Program-made: the position numbers and the translations under genes | Shown: positions 44,603-53,289 of the stretch, piece by piece | Position numbering within the stretch: position 1 is the stretch's first letter | How the letters are laid out: each line of letters starts with the position of its first letter | Notes under the pieces: generated by a model | Database searches by the model: none | Told to the model about the DNA's origin: nothing | The model's input: only the letters and a program-made list of their open reading frames with translations | Source of the DNA: Gemmobacter serpentinus | GTDB lineage: Bacteria > Pseudomonadota > Alphaproteobacteria > Rhodobacterales > Rhodobacteraceae | Assembly: GCF_008973825.1 (NCBI RefSeq) | Contig: NZ_WCHR01000004.1 | Coordinates: 62,001 to 126,000, forward strand | Direction of reading: 5' to 3' | DNA: 64,000 nt

Positions 44603-47074
44603 GTGCTGACGCTTTTCCGCTGGCTTACCCGTATCGTCACCGGCCTGATCCTGCTGTCGCTGGCTGCGACGGCGATCATCTACTGGTTCCTGTCGCGATC
44701 GCTGCCCGATTATGACGAGGATTTTACGGTGGCGGGGATCTCTGCCCCGGTCGATATCGTGCGCAACAATGACAATGTGCCGCATATCTTTGGTGCCACC
44801 GATGCGGATGTCTATTACGCGCTTGGCTTTGCCCATGCGCAGGACCGGCTGTGGCAGATGACCATGCTGCGCCGCACCGCCCAGGGACGCCTGTCGGAAC
44901 TGTTCGGCCAGCGCACCGTGAAGATCGACGAGCTGATGCGGCGCTATGACCTTGAAGGTCTGGCCCGCGCCTCGCTTGCGGCGCAGGATCCGCAGACCCG
45001 CGACGCGTTGGAGGCCTATGCCCGTGGCGTGAACAGCTGGATCGAGCAGGTCAATCTGGGCGCGCGCGGCCGTGGCGCGCCGGAGTTCTTCTTTTTCTCC
45101 AATGAAATCGCTGCATGGCAGCCCGCCGACAGCCTTGCCATCCTCAAGCTGATGGCGTTGCAACTCAGCAGCCAGATGTCGCAAGAGGTGCTGCGGGCCC
45201 GCATGTCGATGCTGCTGCCCGGCAATCGGCTGCGCGATATCCTGCCCGATGTGCCGGGCGCGGGTGTGGCGGCCCTGCCCGATTATGCCAGCCTGATGCC
45301 CGGCGTCGTGCCGTCGCAGACCGCGATGACGCTGGACCGTGACCCGCTGTCGCCCATTGCCCCGCGTGAACTGGCCGGGGCCTCCAACGCCTGGGCGGCA
45401 GCATCGTCGCGGGCCGCAGCGGGTGGCGCGCTTCTGGCCAATGATCCGCATCTGGGCTTCACCGCGCCGACCATCTGGTATCTGGCCCGGCTGGAGCTGC
45501 AAAGCGGCGGCGTGATCGGCGCCACCATTCCGGGCGTACCCGCCGTGCTGATCGGCCGGAAAGAGGCGCTTGGCTGGGGGCTGACCACGGCTTATGTCGA
45601 TGATCAGGATGTGTTCATCGAAGAGGTGAACCCGGAAAACCCCGAAGAATATCGCACCCCCGAGGGTTGGAAGCGGTTTCAGACCCGCCGCACCATCTTG
45701 CAGGTAAAGGATGGCGATCCGATCACCCTGACGCTGCGCTGGACCGAGAATGGCCCGGTCCTGCCCGGCAGCCATTATGATCTGGCCTCGATCACGCCGG
45801 GCGGCCATGTCGCATCCGTCGGGTGGACGGCGCTGTCCGACAAGGACACCTCGATGAGTGCCGCGATTGCGCTGATGCAGGCCAGCAACCGCGCGGCGGC
45901 GCTGGAGGCGGGGCGTCTGGTGGTTGCGCCGGCGCAAAACCTGATGCTGGCCGACCGCGACGGGATCGCCATGCAGGTGGTGGGTGCCGTGCCCGCCCGC
46001 GATCCGCGCCACGAGACGCAAGGCCGGATGCCTGCCCCCGGCTGGAAGCCCGAGAACCGCTGGCAGGGGATCGAACCCTATGACACCAACCCGCGTTTCG
46101 TCGATCCGGTTTCGGGCATTTTGGGCAATACCAACAACAAGACCATCGACCGCCCCTTCCCGCAGCATCTGAGCTTCAATTGGGGGGACACACAACGCAT
46201 TCAGCGCTGGCTGGCCCTGATGAAGACCCGCGAAGTTCATACCCGCGAAAGTTTCATCGAGGCGCAGCTGGATACCGTCAGCCCTGCCGCGCGCAGCCTG
46301 TTGCCGCTGATCGGGGCCGAGCTGTGGTTCACCGGCGAGGCGGCACCCGAGGGCACGCCCGAACGAATGCGCCAGAAGGCGCTGGATCTGATGGCGAAAT
46401 GGAACGGCGAGATGAACGAACATCTGCCAGAACCGCTGATCTATCAGGCCTGGATGCGCCGTTTGCAGGACCGGCTGATCCGCGACGATATCGGCCCGAT
46501 GGCCGATGAATTTGCCCATTTCGACCCGGTCTTCCTGGAACGCGTTTTCCGCAATGTCGATGGCGCCTCGGAATGGTGTGACGTCGTGCAATCGGCTGTT
46601 GTCGAGACCTGCGCCGATCTGGCCCGCATCGCGCTGGACGAGGCGCTGTTGTCGCTGTCGGAACGCTATGGCCGCAATGTCGAAAGCTGGCGTTGGGGCG
46701 ACGTGCATCAGGCGGTGCAGGATCACCCCGTCCTCGGCAATGTCGCGCTGCTTCGGTATTTCGTGAATATCCGCCAAAGCACCAGCGGCGATGACCACAC
46801 GCTGATGCGGGGCCGCACGCGTGGCACCGGGCCGGACCCGTTCCAGAATGTGCATGGCGCGGGCTATCGCGGGGTCTATGATTTTGGCGATCCCGACAGT
46901 TCGGTCTTCATCACCTCAACGGGGCAATCGGGCCATCCGCTGAGCCGCCATTACGACAATCTGGGCGAACGCTGGCGGCGCGGCGAATATATTCCGATGA
47001 GTCTTGATCCCGAACTGGCCCGGGCAGCGGCGGCGGGGGAAACCATCCTGACCCCGCTTGCACCAGAGCAGTAA
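44603..47074 (+). CDS. Penicillin acylase family Ntn-hydrolase
   Basis: An 823-aa precursor. An N-terminal membrane/signal helix (RIVTGLILLSLAATAIIYWF) places it in the periplasm. GFAHAQDRLWQMTMLRRTAQGR starts the alpha chain. ELAGASNAWAAASSRAAAGG gives the autocleavage site: Ser of ASNAW becomes the N-terminal nucleophile of the beta chain. LLANDPHLGF and GNTNNKTIDRPFP complete the active site. Relatives hydrolyse penicillins or acyl-homoserine lactones (quorum-quenching type); which one cannot be told. The start is GTG 44603. A terminator follows directly. Confidence 0.9.
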   Translation: MLTLFRWLTRIVTGLILLSLAATAIIYWFLSRSLPDYDEDFTVAGISAPVDIVRNNDNVPHIFGATDADVYYALGFAHAQDRLWQMTMLRRTAQGRLSELFGQRTVKIDELMRRYDLEGLARASLAAQDPQTRDALEAYARGVNSWIEQVNLGARGRGAPEFFFFSNEIAAWQPADSLAILKLMALQLSSQMSQEVLRARMSMLLPGNRLRDILPDVPGAGVAALPDYASLMPGVVPSQTAMTLDRDPLSPIAPRELAGASNAWAAASSRAAAGGALLANDPHLGFTAPTIWYLARLELQSGGVIGATIPGVPAVLIGRKEALGWGLTTAYVDDQDVFIEEVNPENPEEYRTPEGWKRFQTRRTILQVKDGDPITLTLRWTENGPVLPGSHYDLASITPGGHVASVGWTALSDKDTSMSAAIALMQASNRAAALEAGRLVVAPAQNLMLADRDGIAMQVVGAVPARDPRHETQGRMPAPGWKPENRWQGIEPYDTNPRFVDPVSGILGNTNNKTIDRPFPQHLSFNWGDTQRIQRWLALMKTREVHTRESFIEAQLDTVSPAARSLLPLIGAELWFTGEAAPEGTPERMRQKALDLMAKWNGEMNEHLPEPLIYQAWMRRLQDRLIRDDIGPMADEFAHFDPVFLERVFRNVDGASEWCDVVQSAVVETCADLARIALDEALLSLSERYGRNVESWRWGDVHQAVQDHPVLGNVALLRYFVNIRQSTSGDDHTLMRGRTRGTGPDPFQNVHGAGYRGVYDFGDPDSSVFITSTGQSGHPLSRHYDNLGERWRRGEYIPMSLDPELARAAAAGETILTPLAPEQ

Positions 47075-47081
47075 TCAGATG

Positions 47082-47105
47082 ACCGGGCACCCTGCCCGGT
47101 TTTTT
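47082..47105 (+). terminator. Terminator of the penicillin-acylase gene
   Basis: Stem ACCGGGCA/TGCCCGGT (47082-47089 with 47093-47100), loop CCC, then TTTTT. Confidence 0.9.
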
Positions 47106-47300
47106 GGCAGCTGACGGATCACAATGCGCGCGCAAGTGGCGCGGCGCAGCACCGTGACAGAGAATTCACATATCTGGCATGGTGCTTTTCCGCGGCAGAT
47201 GTTACCGCAAACGCGCCGCGCTTTCTCAGCCCGGACACCCCCTTTCGCTTCCTCCTCCTGCGCTGCGGTTCCGGCTGCGGTGCCGATCCGGGTCCATTCG

Positions 47301-48470
47301 ATGTCGCATACGCCAAACCTGAAACTCACCATCCTTGCCCTGGCGCTTGGATCCTTTGCCATCGGCACTTCCGAATTTGCGGCCATGGGGCTTTTGCCTT
47401 GGTATGCCGCCGATCTTGGCGTGACCGAGCCGATGGCAGGCCATGTGGTCAGCGCCTATGCGCTTGGCGTCGTGGTCGGCGCGCCGATCACCTCGATCCT
47501 TGGTGCAAAACTGCCGCGTCGGCGCTATCTGGCGGCGCTGATTGCGATTTATGGCGTGATGAACCTGATCGCCGCGGTCTTGCCCGGCTATGCCACGCTG
47601 GTTGGCGCGCGTTTTCTGGCCGGTCTGCCGCATGGCGGATTTCTGGGCGTGGCCATGCTGTTTGCGGCCGATGCCCTGCCGAAAGAGCAACGCGCGCGTG
47701 GCGTGACCCATGTCCTGCTGGGCCTCACCATCGCCAATATCATCGGTGTGCCCTTCGCCAATCTGCTGGGGCAAGGCTTTGGCTGGCGATGGGGCTTTGG
47801 CCTACCCGGCCTGCTGGCGCTGGTGGCCGCGATCCTGATCCTGCGACTGGCGCCGCGCGTCGGCGCCGTGCCGGGTGCCAATCCGCTGGCAGAGCTGCGG
47901 GCCCTGATCAACCCATCGGTCCTGATGATCCTGCTGGTCGGGGCCATCGGCTTTGGCGGGCTGTTTGCGGTCTATTCCTATCTCTCGGCAGCCATGCTGG
48001 CCACGACACAGCCGCCCGCATGGGCGGTGCCCGCAGCCTTGTCGGCCTTTGGCATCGGCGGCACGCTTGGCAGTATCGGCGCGGCCCGTATGACGATCTG
48101 GCTGAAACCCTTTGGCGCGGCGCTGGCACTGATCCTGTTTTCGCTGTTCACCCAAGGCTTTGCGTCTTTCGCCGTAGGCAATTGGCCGTTGATGGTGGCC
48201 TCGGCGCTTCTGCTCGGCCTTGGTTCTGGCATGGTAGTGCCGCTACAGACCCATCTGATGGATGTGGCCGGGAATGCGCAATCCATGGCCGCCGCGATGA
48301 ACCACGCGGCCTTCAACGCGGCCAATGCGCTTGGTCCCTGGCTTGCCGGTCTGGCGCTGGCGGCAGGTTGGGGTTGGCAGTCATCGGGCTATGTCGGGAT
48401 CGGGCTGTCCCTGGCGGGGCTGGTCGCCCTGGTGCTGGCCTGGGGCGTCGAACGCCGCAAGACCGCCTGA
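47301..48470 (+). CDS. MFS transporter (AraJ/YdhP-type exporter)
   Basis: A 389-aa protein with twelve predicted helices. LALGSFAIGTSEFAAMGLLP is the start of the DHA1 sugar/drug exporter group that includes AraJ, SotB and PbuE. GVVVGAPITSILGAKLPRRR is motif A, and HGGFLGVAMLFAADALPKEQ and GLTIANIIGVPFANLLGQ are group-specific. The substrate is unknown. The open frame reaches 47124 but the added 59 residues are Arg/Ser-rich and not membrane-like; ATG 47301 is used. Confidence 0.88.
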   Translation: MSHTPNLKLTILALALGSFAIGTSEFAAMGLLPWYAADLGVTEPMAGHVVSAYALGVVVGAPITSILGAKLPRRRYLAALIAIYGVMNLIAAVLPGYATLVGARFLAGLPHGGFLGVAMLFAADALPKEQRARGVTHVLLGLTIANIIGVPFANLLGQGFGWRWGFGLPGLLALVAAILILRLAPRVGAVPGANPLAELRALINPSVLMILLVGAIGFGGLFAVYSYLSAAMLATTQPPAWAVPAALSAFGIGGTLGSIGAARMTIWLKPFGAALALILFSLFTQGFASFAVGNWPLMVASALLLGLGSGMVVPLQTHLMDVAGNAQSMAAAMNHAAFNAANALGPWLAGLALAAGWGWQSSGYVGIGLSLAGLVALVLAWGVERRKTA

Positions 48471-48483
48471 CATCACGCATATG

Positions 48484-48511
48484 AAAAGGGCGGGGATGAT
48501 CCCGCCCTTTT
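48484..48511. terminator. Bidirectional terminator between MFS gene and aroB
   Basis: Stem AAAAGGGCGGG/CCCGCCCTTTT (48484-48494 with 48501-48511), loop GATGAT; serves convergent genes. Confidence 0.92.
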
Positions 48512-48522
48512 GCTTTCTGGCG

Positions 48523-49656
48523 TCAGCCCCGTTGGCGCAGCGCGTCCCGCAACAGCGTCAGCACCGTATCGCCCGGCACATCCGCCGCGACAAAGGCCTG
48601 ACCGATGCCGCGCGCCAGAATGAAGCGCAACTGGCCGTCAACCACCTTCTTGTCCTGTCCCATCAGAGCCAACAGGGTTTCGGCATCCGGCAGATCGCCC
48701 GGGATATCGGCCAGATCGACCTTCATCCCCATCGCCCGCAGATGCGCCCTGACCCGGCTTGGCGCCTCTTGCGCGCAAAGGCCAAGGCGTTGGCTCAATT
48801 CAAACGCCAGCGCACAGCCGATCGCCACGCCCTCGCCATGCAGCAGCCGATCAGAATAGCCGGTGGCCTTTTCCAGCGCGTGACAGAAGGTATGACCCAG
48901 ATTGAGCAGGGCACGGTCGCCCTCCTCCGTTTCGTCGCGCGCGACGATCTCGGCCTTCATCTGCACCGAGCGGCGCACCGCATATTGCCGCTTTGCCGGA
49001 TCTCGGGCGAGGTCGGGGGCGTTCCCTTCCAGCCAGTCGAAGAAATCGGCGTCACCCAGCAGACCGTATTTCACCACCTCGCCGTAGCCGGCCAGAAAAT
49101 CGCGCGGGGCAAGGCTGTCCAGCACATCGATATCGGCCAGAACGAGGCTGGGCTGATGGAAGGCACCGACAAGGTTCTTGCCCTGCGGCGTGTTGATGCC
49201 GGTCTTGCCGCCGACCGAGCTGTCGACCTGCGCCAGAAGCGTGGTCGGAATCTGCACGAAGCGCACGCCGCGCCGCAGGACGGATGCTGCAAAGCCCACC
49301 AGATCGCCGATGACGCCACCGCCAAAGGCCACCACGACATCGCGGCGTTCCACCTTCTGTTCCAGCAGCCATTCCACGCTGCGGGCGAATTGCGGCCAGC
49401 CTTTGGTGCCTTCGCCCGGCGGCAGCGCGAGGCTTTCCGAGGCGATGCCTGCGGCTGCCAGCGCATCCTGCAATGCGGCCAGATGCTGGGCCGCCACCGT
49501 TTCATCGGTGATGATCGCCACGCGCTTGCGGCGCAGCAGCGGCGCGATCTCGGCGCCCGCCCGCCCGATCAGCCCCTGACCGATGCGCACCTCATAGCTG
49601 CGCGCGCCAAGCGCCACCGGGACCATATCCATGGTCGCCACGTCCAAGCCTGCCAT
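48523..49656 (-). CDS. aroB: 3-dehydroquinate synthase
   Basis: A 377-aa NAD- and metal-dependent enzyme, step 2 of the shikimate pathway. ERRDVVVAFGGGVIGDLVGF is the NAD-binding GGG, and IPTTLLAQVDSSVGGKTGIN and LNLGHTFCHALEKATGYSD hold substrate and zinc ligands. LLHGEGVAIGCALAFELS is also conserved. GGAAAGGG precedes ATG 49656, which lies one base after the aroK stop (TGAGATG). Second gene of aroK-aroB. Confidence 0.97.
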   Translation of the reverse strand: MAGLDVATMDMVPVALGARSYEVRIGQGLIGRAGAEIAPLLRRKRVAIITDETVAAQHLAALQDALAAAGIASESLALPPGEGTKGWPQFARSVEWLLEQKVERRDVVVAFGGGVIGDLVGFAASVLRRGVRFVQIPTTLLAQVDSSVGGKTGINTPQGKNLVGAFHQPSLVLADIDVLDSLAPRDFLAGYGEVVKYGLLGDADFFDWLEGNAPDLARDPAKRQYAVRRSVQMKAEIVARDETEEGDRALLNLGHTFCHALEKATGYSDRLLHGEGVAIGCALAFELSQRLGLCAQEAPSRVRAHLRAMGMKVDLADIPGDLPDAETLLALMGQDKKVVDGQLRFILARGIGQAFVAADVPGDTVLTLLRDALRQRG

Positions 49657-49657
49657 C

Positions 49658-50203
49658 TCATACCCTTTCCAGAACGTCGGCGCGCCCACGCAGCGCCTCG
49701 ATCACGCGCAGCGCCATGCCGTCGATCGCCAGGTCCTGGGCCGCATCCACCGCCAGATCCGCCATGCCATAATAGGGCACCCGCGCCTCATAGAGATTGC
49801 GCAGCGTCTCGCGTGGGTTGGCGGTGCGCAAAAGCGGTCGGGTGGTCTTGTGCCGCACCCTTTGCCATAGCAAATCCAGATCGGCGCGCAGCCAGACCGA
49901 TACGCCCGCCTGCTTGATGATGGCGCGGTTGCGGTCCGACAGGAAGGCCCCGCCCCCGGTCGACAGCACGCAAGGCGGCCCGCCGACCAGGCGGGCGATC
50001 ACCTCGGATTCGCGGGCGCGGAAGAACGGTTCGCCGTCGCGTTCGAAAATCTCGGCGATGGAGCGTTGCGCAGCCTCGACAATCGCCTCGTCGGAATCGC
50101 GGAACGGCACGGCCAGCATTCGCGACAGCGCGGTTCCCACCGCCGTCTTGCCCGCCCCCATCATGCCCACCAGCACCACGGTTTTCAGCAGCCGTTCCTT
50201 CAC
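49658..50203 (-). CDS. aroK: Shikimate kinase
   Basis: A 181-aa P-loop kinase, step 5 of the shikimate pathway. VVLVGMMGAGKTAVGTALSR is the Walker A region, VPFRDSDEAIVEAA binds shikimate and Mg, FFRARESEVIARL and VLSTGGGAFLSDRNR are conserved, and RPLLRTANPRETL forms the lid. The frame is open to 50347, but GGAGGGG just before GTG 50203 fixes a start that gives the family length. First gene of aroK-aroB. Confidence 0.95.
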   Translation of the reverse strand: MKERLLKTVVLVGMMGAGKTAVGTALSRMLAVPFRDSDEAIVEAAQRSIAEIFERDGEPFFRARESEVIARLVGGPPCVLSTGGGAFLSDRNRAIIKQAGVSVWLRADLDLLWQRVRHKTTRPLLRTANPRETLRNLYEARVPYYGMADLAVDAAQDLAIDGMALRVIEALRGRADVLERV

Positions 50204-50439
50204 CAACCCCTCCAATCGCGTGACAATCGACCCGCAAAGCCGGGCGATCTGCCCGGTTGCCTGGCCGGTCGGGCGAAAATCCGCGCCCTCACGACGTTTT
50301 TCCCTGAATGGCGTGAAGTCGCGGCAATTGCCATATATAATCGCCATATAAAACCGAACGAAACGCCTGCGGCCCCTTGGCTTCCGTCATCGGGAAAGCC
50401 ATTTAAGGGGCAGCAATTCGAGGAAGGACAGGGGCAGCC

Positions 50440-50574
50440 ATGGGACGGATCATCAAACTGGTGCTGGTGCTCGTGGTGCTCGGTTTTATCGGGCTGACCG
50501 GCTATGCCTATCTGGGCGATCTGCAGCCGCCACAAGCCCAGGTCACCAAGCCGGTGGCGGTGGATGGCAACTGA
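50440..50574 (+). CDS. 44-aa single-pass membrane micropeptide
   Basis: A short gene: MGRIIKLVLVLVVLGFIGLT is one membrane helix with a basic N-terminus, then GYAYLGDLQPPQAQVTKPVA leads to a short polar tail, probably periplasmic. AGGAAGGAC lies upstream. The stop is 11 bp inside the next gene, so the two are coupled. I do not recognise a family. The helix/Pro-rich-tail layout resembles small accessory membrane proteins. Confidence 0.65.
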   Translation: MGRIIKLVLVLVVLGFIGLTGYAYLGDLQPPQAQVTKPVAVDGN

Positions 50575-52345
50575 TCGGCATCTGGCCAGGCTGCTGGCGC
50601 TTGGCCTTGTCGCAGCCGTGGTCGCGTCCGGGGGCGCGACGGGGCCTGCGGCAGCCGAAGGGCCGCTTTCCGCAATCGACTGGCTGTCGAAATCGGTGAC
50701 CAGTCCGCGTGGCGCGGCGGTGCCCGCGCCCAAAGCTGCGGCCCAGCCCAAGCGCCGGGCCAAGCCCGAGGGCACTCGGCCGCAATCGGGCCGCGCGCAA
50801 GAAAGCCGATCCCAGGAAAGCCGGCCTCTGGCCGGAAAGCCCGCCAATCCCGACAGTCTGGTGCCCAAACCCGGATCGCAACTGCCGCGCGGCACGGCCT
50901 TGCCGGCCTCGGTCCCTCTGCCGCAGCACCTGCCGGATGAGCCCGCGATCACCAAGGATGCAACGCCGGGCACGATCTCTGCCATGGTGCTTGGCAAGCC
51001 CACGCCCGATGGTGTCGGCCTGCTGACCGCCGCGCAGACCGGCTTGCCGCATCGCCTTTGGGGGCTGGCGCGCAGCGAGGATATCGCGCGCATGATCACG
51101 GCCGAACGATCAGAGACATTGCCCGCGCTGCAAGGGCTGCTGATGACCCTCTTGCTGGCCGAGGCCGAGCCGCCGGTGGACAGTGGCGGGCGCGGCATCT
51201 TCCTGCTGGCGCGCATCGACAAGCTGTTGTCGATGGGGGCGCTGGAACAGGCCATGGTGCTGAGCGATATGGCGGGCACCCCCTCGCCTGATCTGTTCCG
51301 CCGCCGTTTCGACATCGCCCTGCTGACCGGCACCGAAGATGCCGCCTGCGAGGAAATGCAATCGGCCCCGCATCTGGCGCCGACCCTGCCTGCCCGGATC
51401 TTCTGCCTTGCCCGCGCAGGCGACTGGCAGGCGGCGGCGCTGACCCTTGGCACCGCGCAGGCGCTTGGCCAGGTCGACCCCGCCGATGAAGATCTGTTGC
51501 TGCGTTTCCTTGATCCGGCCGAGGCGGACGGGGCCGAGCCGCTGCCGCCGCCCGGCCATCCGACGCCGCTGGTCTGGCGCATGTATGAGGCGATCGGCGA
51601 GCCGCTTCCGACGCTTGGCCTGCCGGTGGCCTTCAGCCATGCCGAACTGCGCCCGCAATCGGGCTGGAAAGCCCGGGTCGAGGCGGCGGAACGGCTGGCG
51701 CGGCTGGGGGCCATTCCGCCGAACCAGCTGCTTGGGCTTTACACGGAACGTCGCCCGGCGGCCTCTGGCGGGGTCTGGGACCGGATCGCCGCCTTCCAGC
51801 GCTTTGATCGCGCCATGTCGCTTGGCGCGCCGGAAGGCATTGCCGCAGCCCTGCCCGCCGCGTGGGACGCCATGACTTCGGTCGATCTGGAGGCCCCCTT
51901 TGCCCAGCTTTACGGCGCGCGCCTTGCGCAGCTGCCGCTGACCGGGGATGCCGCGGCCCTGGCCCTGCGGGTGGGCCTGTTGTCACCCGCCTATCAGGCG
52001 GTGGCCAAAGCCCGCTCCGAGGAAATGCCCGCCCCCGATCTGCAGGAACGCTTTCTGATCGGTATCGCGCTTGGCGATCTGCAGGGCGTGACCCCGCCCG
52101 ACAGCATGTCGCGTGCCATTGCGCCGGCCTTTCTGGCCCCGAGCTTGACCGAGGATGCGCAACGCCTGCTGGATGAACGCCGGGTGGGCGAGGCCTTGCT
52201 CCTGGCGCTGGATATGGTCGGGCGCGGGGTCTATGGCGATCCGCGCGGTGTGGCCGACGGGCTTTCGGTGCTGCGCAAGCTGGGGCTGGAAGACACCGCG
52301 CGCCGCACCGCGCTGGAACTGTTGTTGCTGGAACGGCGCGGCTGA
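50564..52345 (+). CDS. Secreted helical-repeat-like protein of unknown function
   Basis: A 593-aa protein. The signal segment LARLLALGLVAAVVASGGAT ends near AAAEGP. Residues 45-130 are low-complexity Pro/Ala/Lys/Ser/Arg, with an imperfect duplication (AQESRSQESRPLAGKP). From about 140 to the end the chain is Ala/Leu-rich and predicted helical (LPALQGLLMTLLLAEAEPPV, LARIFCLARAGDWQAAAL-type pairs), reminiscent of TPR/Sel1-like repeats without a clean match. ATG 50564 is internal to the micropeptide gene; the stop overlaps the xerD start (TGATG). Function not recognised. Confidence 0.72.
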   Translation: MATDRHLARLLALGLVAAVVASGGATGPAAAEGPLSAIDWLSKSVTSPRGAAVPAPKAAAQPKRRAKPEGTRPQSGRAQESRSQESRPLAGKPANPDSLVPKPGSQLPRGTALPASVPLPQHLPDEPAITKDATPGTISAMVLGKPTPDGVGLLTAAQTGLPHRLWGLARSEDIARMITAERSETLPALQGLLMTLLLAEAEPPVDSGGRGIFLLARIDKLLSMGALEQAMVLSDMAGTPSPDLFRRRFDIALLTGTEDAACEEMQSAPHLAPTLPARIFCLARAGDWQAAALTLGTAQALGQVDPADEDLLLRFLDPAEADGAEPLPPPGHPTPLVWRMYEAIGEPLPTLGLPVAFSHAELRPQSGWKARVEAAERLARLGAIPPNQLLGLYTERRPAASGGVWDRIAAFQRFDRAMSLGAPEGIAAALPAAWDAMTSVDLEAPFAQLYGARLAQLPLTGDAAALALRVGLLSPAYQAVAKARSEEMPAPDLQERFLIGIALGDLQGVTPPDSMSRAIAPAFLAPSLTEDAQRLLDERRVGEALLLALDMVGRGVYGDPRGVADGLSVLRKLGLEDTARRTALELLLLERRG

Positions 52346-53289
52346 TGACGCAGGATATGCAGCGCTGGATCTCGACATTTCTCGATGCGCAGGCCGCCGA
52401 GCGCGACGCCGCGCGCAACACCCGGCTGGCCTATGGCCGTGACCTGCTGGATTTCGCGGGCTGGCTTGGCCATCGGAAGCTGGATTTTCAGCAGGCCAGC
52501 CGCGAGACGGTGGAAGATTACCTGATCTCCTGCGAGGCCGATGGCCTGTCGAAATCCACCCGCGCGCGCAGGCTTTCCGCGATCCGCCAGCTTTATCGGT
52601 TCGCGCATGAGGAAGGCTGGCGCGCCGACAATCCGGCGCTGCGCCTGAAAGGGCCCGGGCAGGACCAGCGTCTGCCCAAGATCCTGACCCATGACGAGGT
52701 GGACCGGCTGCTGGAAGCCGCGCGCGACAAGGGCCGCTCGCTGGATGATCAGATCCGCAATCGCGCGCTGTTGGAACTGCTGTATGCCACCGGGATGCGG
52801 GTCAGCGAACTGGTTGAATTGCCGGTTGCCGCGGTGCGCGGCGATCCGCGAATGATTTTGGTGCGTGGCAAGGGCGGCAAGGAACGTATGGTGCCGCTGT
52901 CGCAGCCTGCGCGCGAGGCAGTGGCGGAATGGCTGATCCGTCGTGACCGCAATGAGGAGCTGGAACGCAAGCAGGGCCGGCCACCGTCGAAGTTTCTGTT
53001 CGCGAGCCGGGGCGTCGAAGGCCACCTGACGCGCAACCATTTCTATGTGCTGATCAAGCAGATCGCGGTTCTGGCTGGCGTCAGCCCGGAAAAGGTAACG
53101 CCGCACACCCTGCGCCACGCCTTCGCCACCCATCTTCTGGCGGGGGGGGCCGATCTGCGGGTGATCCAGACCCTGCTGGGGCACGCCGATGTCGCAACGA
53201 CCGAGATCTATACCCATGTGCTGGATGACCACCTCAAGGCGCTGGTGCTGGAGCACCACCCCCTCGCCCAGAAATCGGATCGCGAATGA
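52345..53289 (+). CDS. xerD: Tyrosine recombinase XerD
   Basis: A 314-aa recombinase that resolves chromosome dimers at dif with XerC and FtsK. The N-terminal SAM-like domain covers residues 1-95 (NTRLAYGRDLLDFAGWL, STRARRLSAIRQLYRFAHEE). The catalytic residues are Arg in LYATGMRVSELVEL, Lys in GKGGKERMVPL, His and Arg in HTLRHAFATHLL, and His and Tyr in LGHADVATTEIYTHV. ATG overlaps the upstream stop. XerD rather than XerC is my call from overall sequence; XerC cannot be fully excluded. Confidence 0.88.
   Translation: MTQDMQRWISTFLDAQAAERDAARNTRLAYGRDLLDFAGWLGHRKLDFQQASRETVEDYLISCEADGLSKSTRARRLSAIRQLYRFAHEEGWRADNPALRLKGPGQDQRLPKILTHDEVDRLLEAARDKGRSLDDQIRNRALLELLYATGMRVSELVELPVAAVRGDPRMILVRGKGGKERMVPLSQPAREAVAEWLIRRDRNEELERKQGRPPSKFLFASRGVEGHLTRNHFYVLIKQIAVLAGVSPEKVTPHTLRHAFATHLLAGGADLRVIQTLLGHADVATTEIYTHVLDDHLKALVLEHHPLAQKSDRE

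Noticed and set aside
44588-46855. 755-codon minus-strand frame opposite the penicillin-acylase gene
   Set aside because: Mirror frame of a confident gene, with a His/Gln/Arg-rich shadow composition.
50204-50347. Longer aroK start
   Set aside because: Adds 48 residues that are not family-like; GTG 50203 has the better ribosome site.
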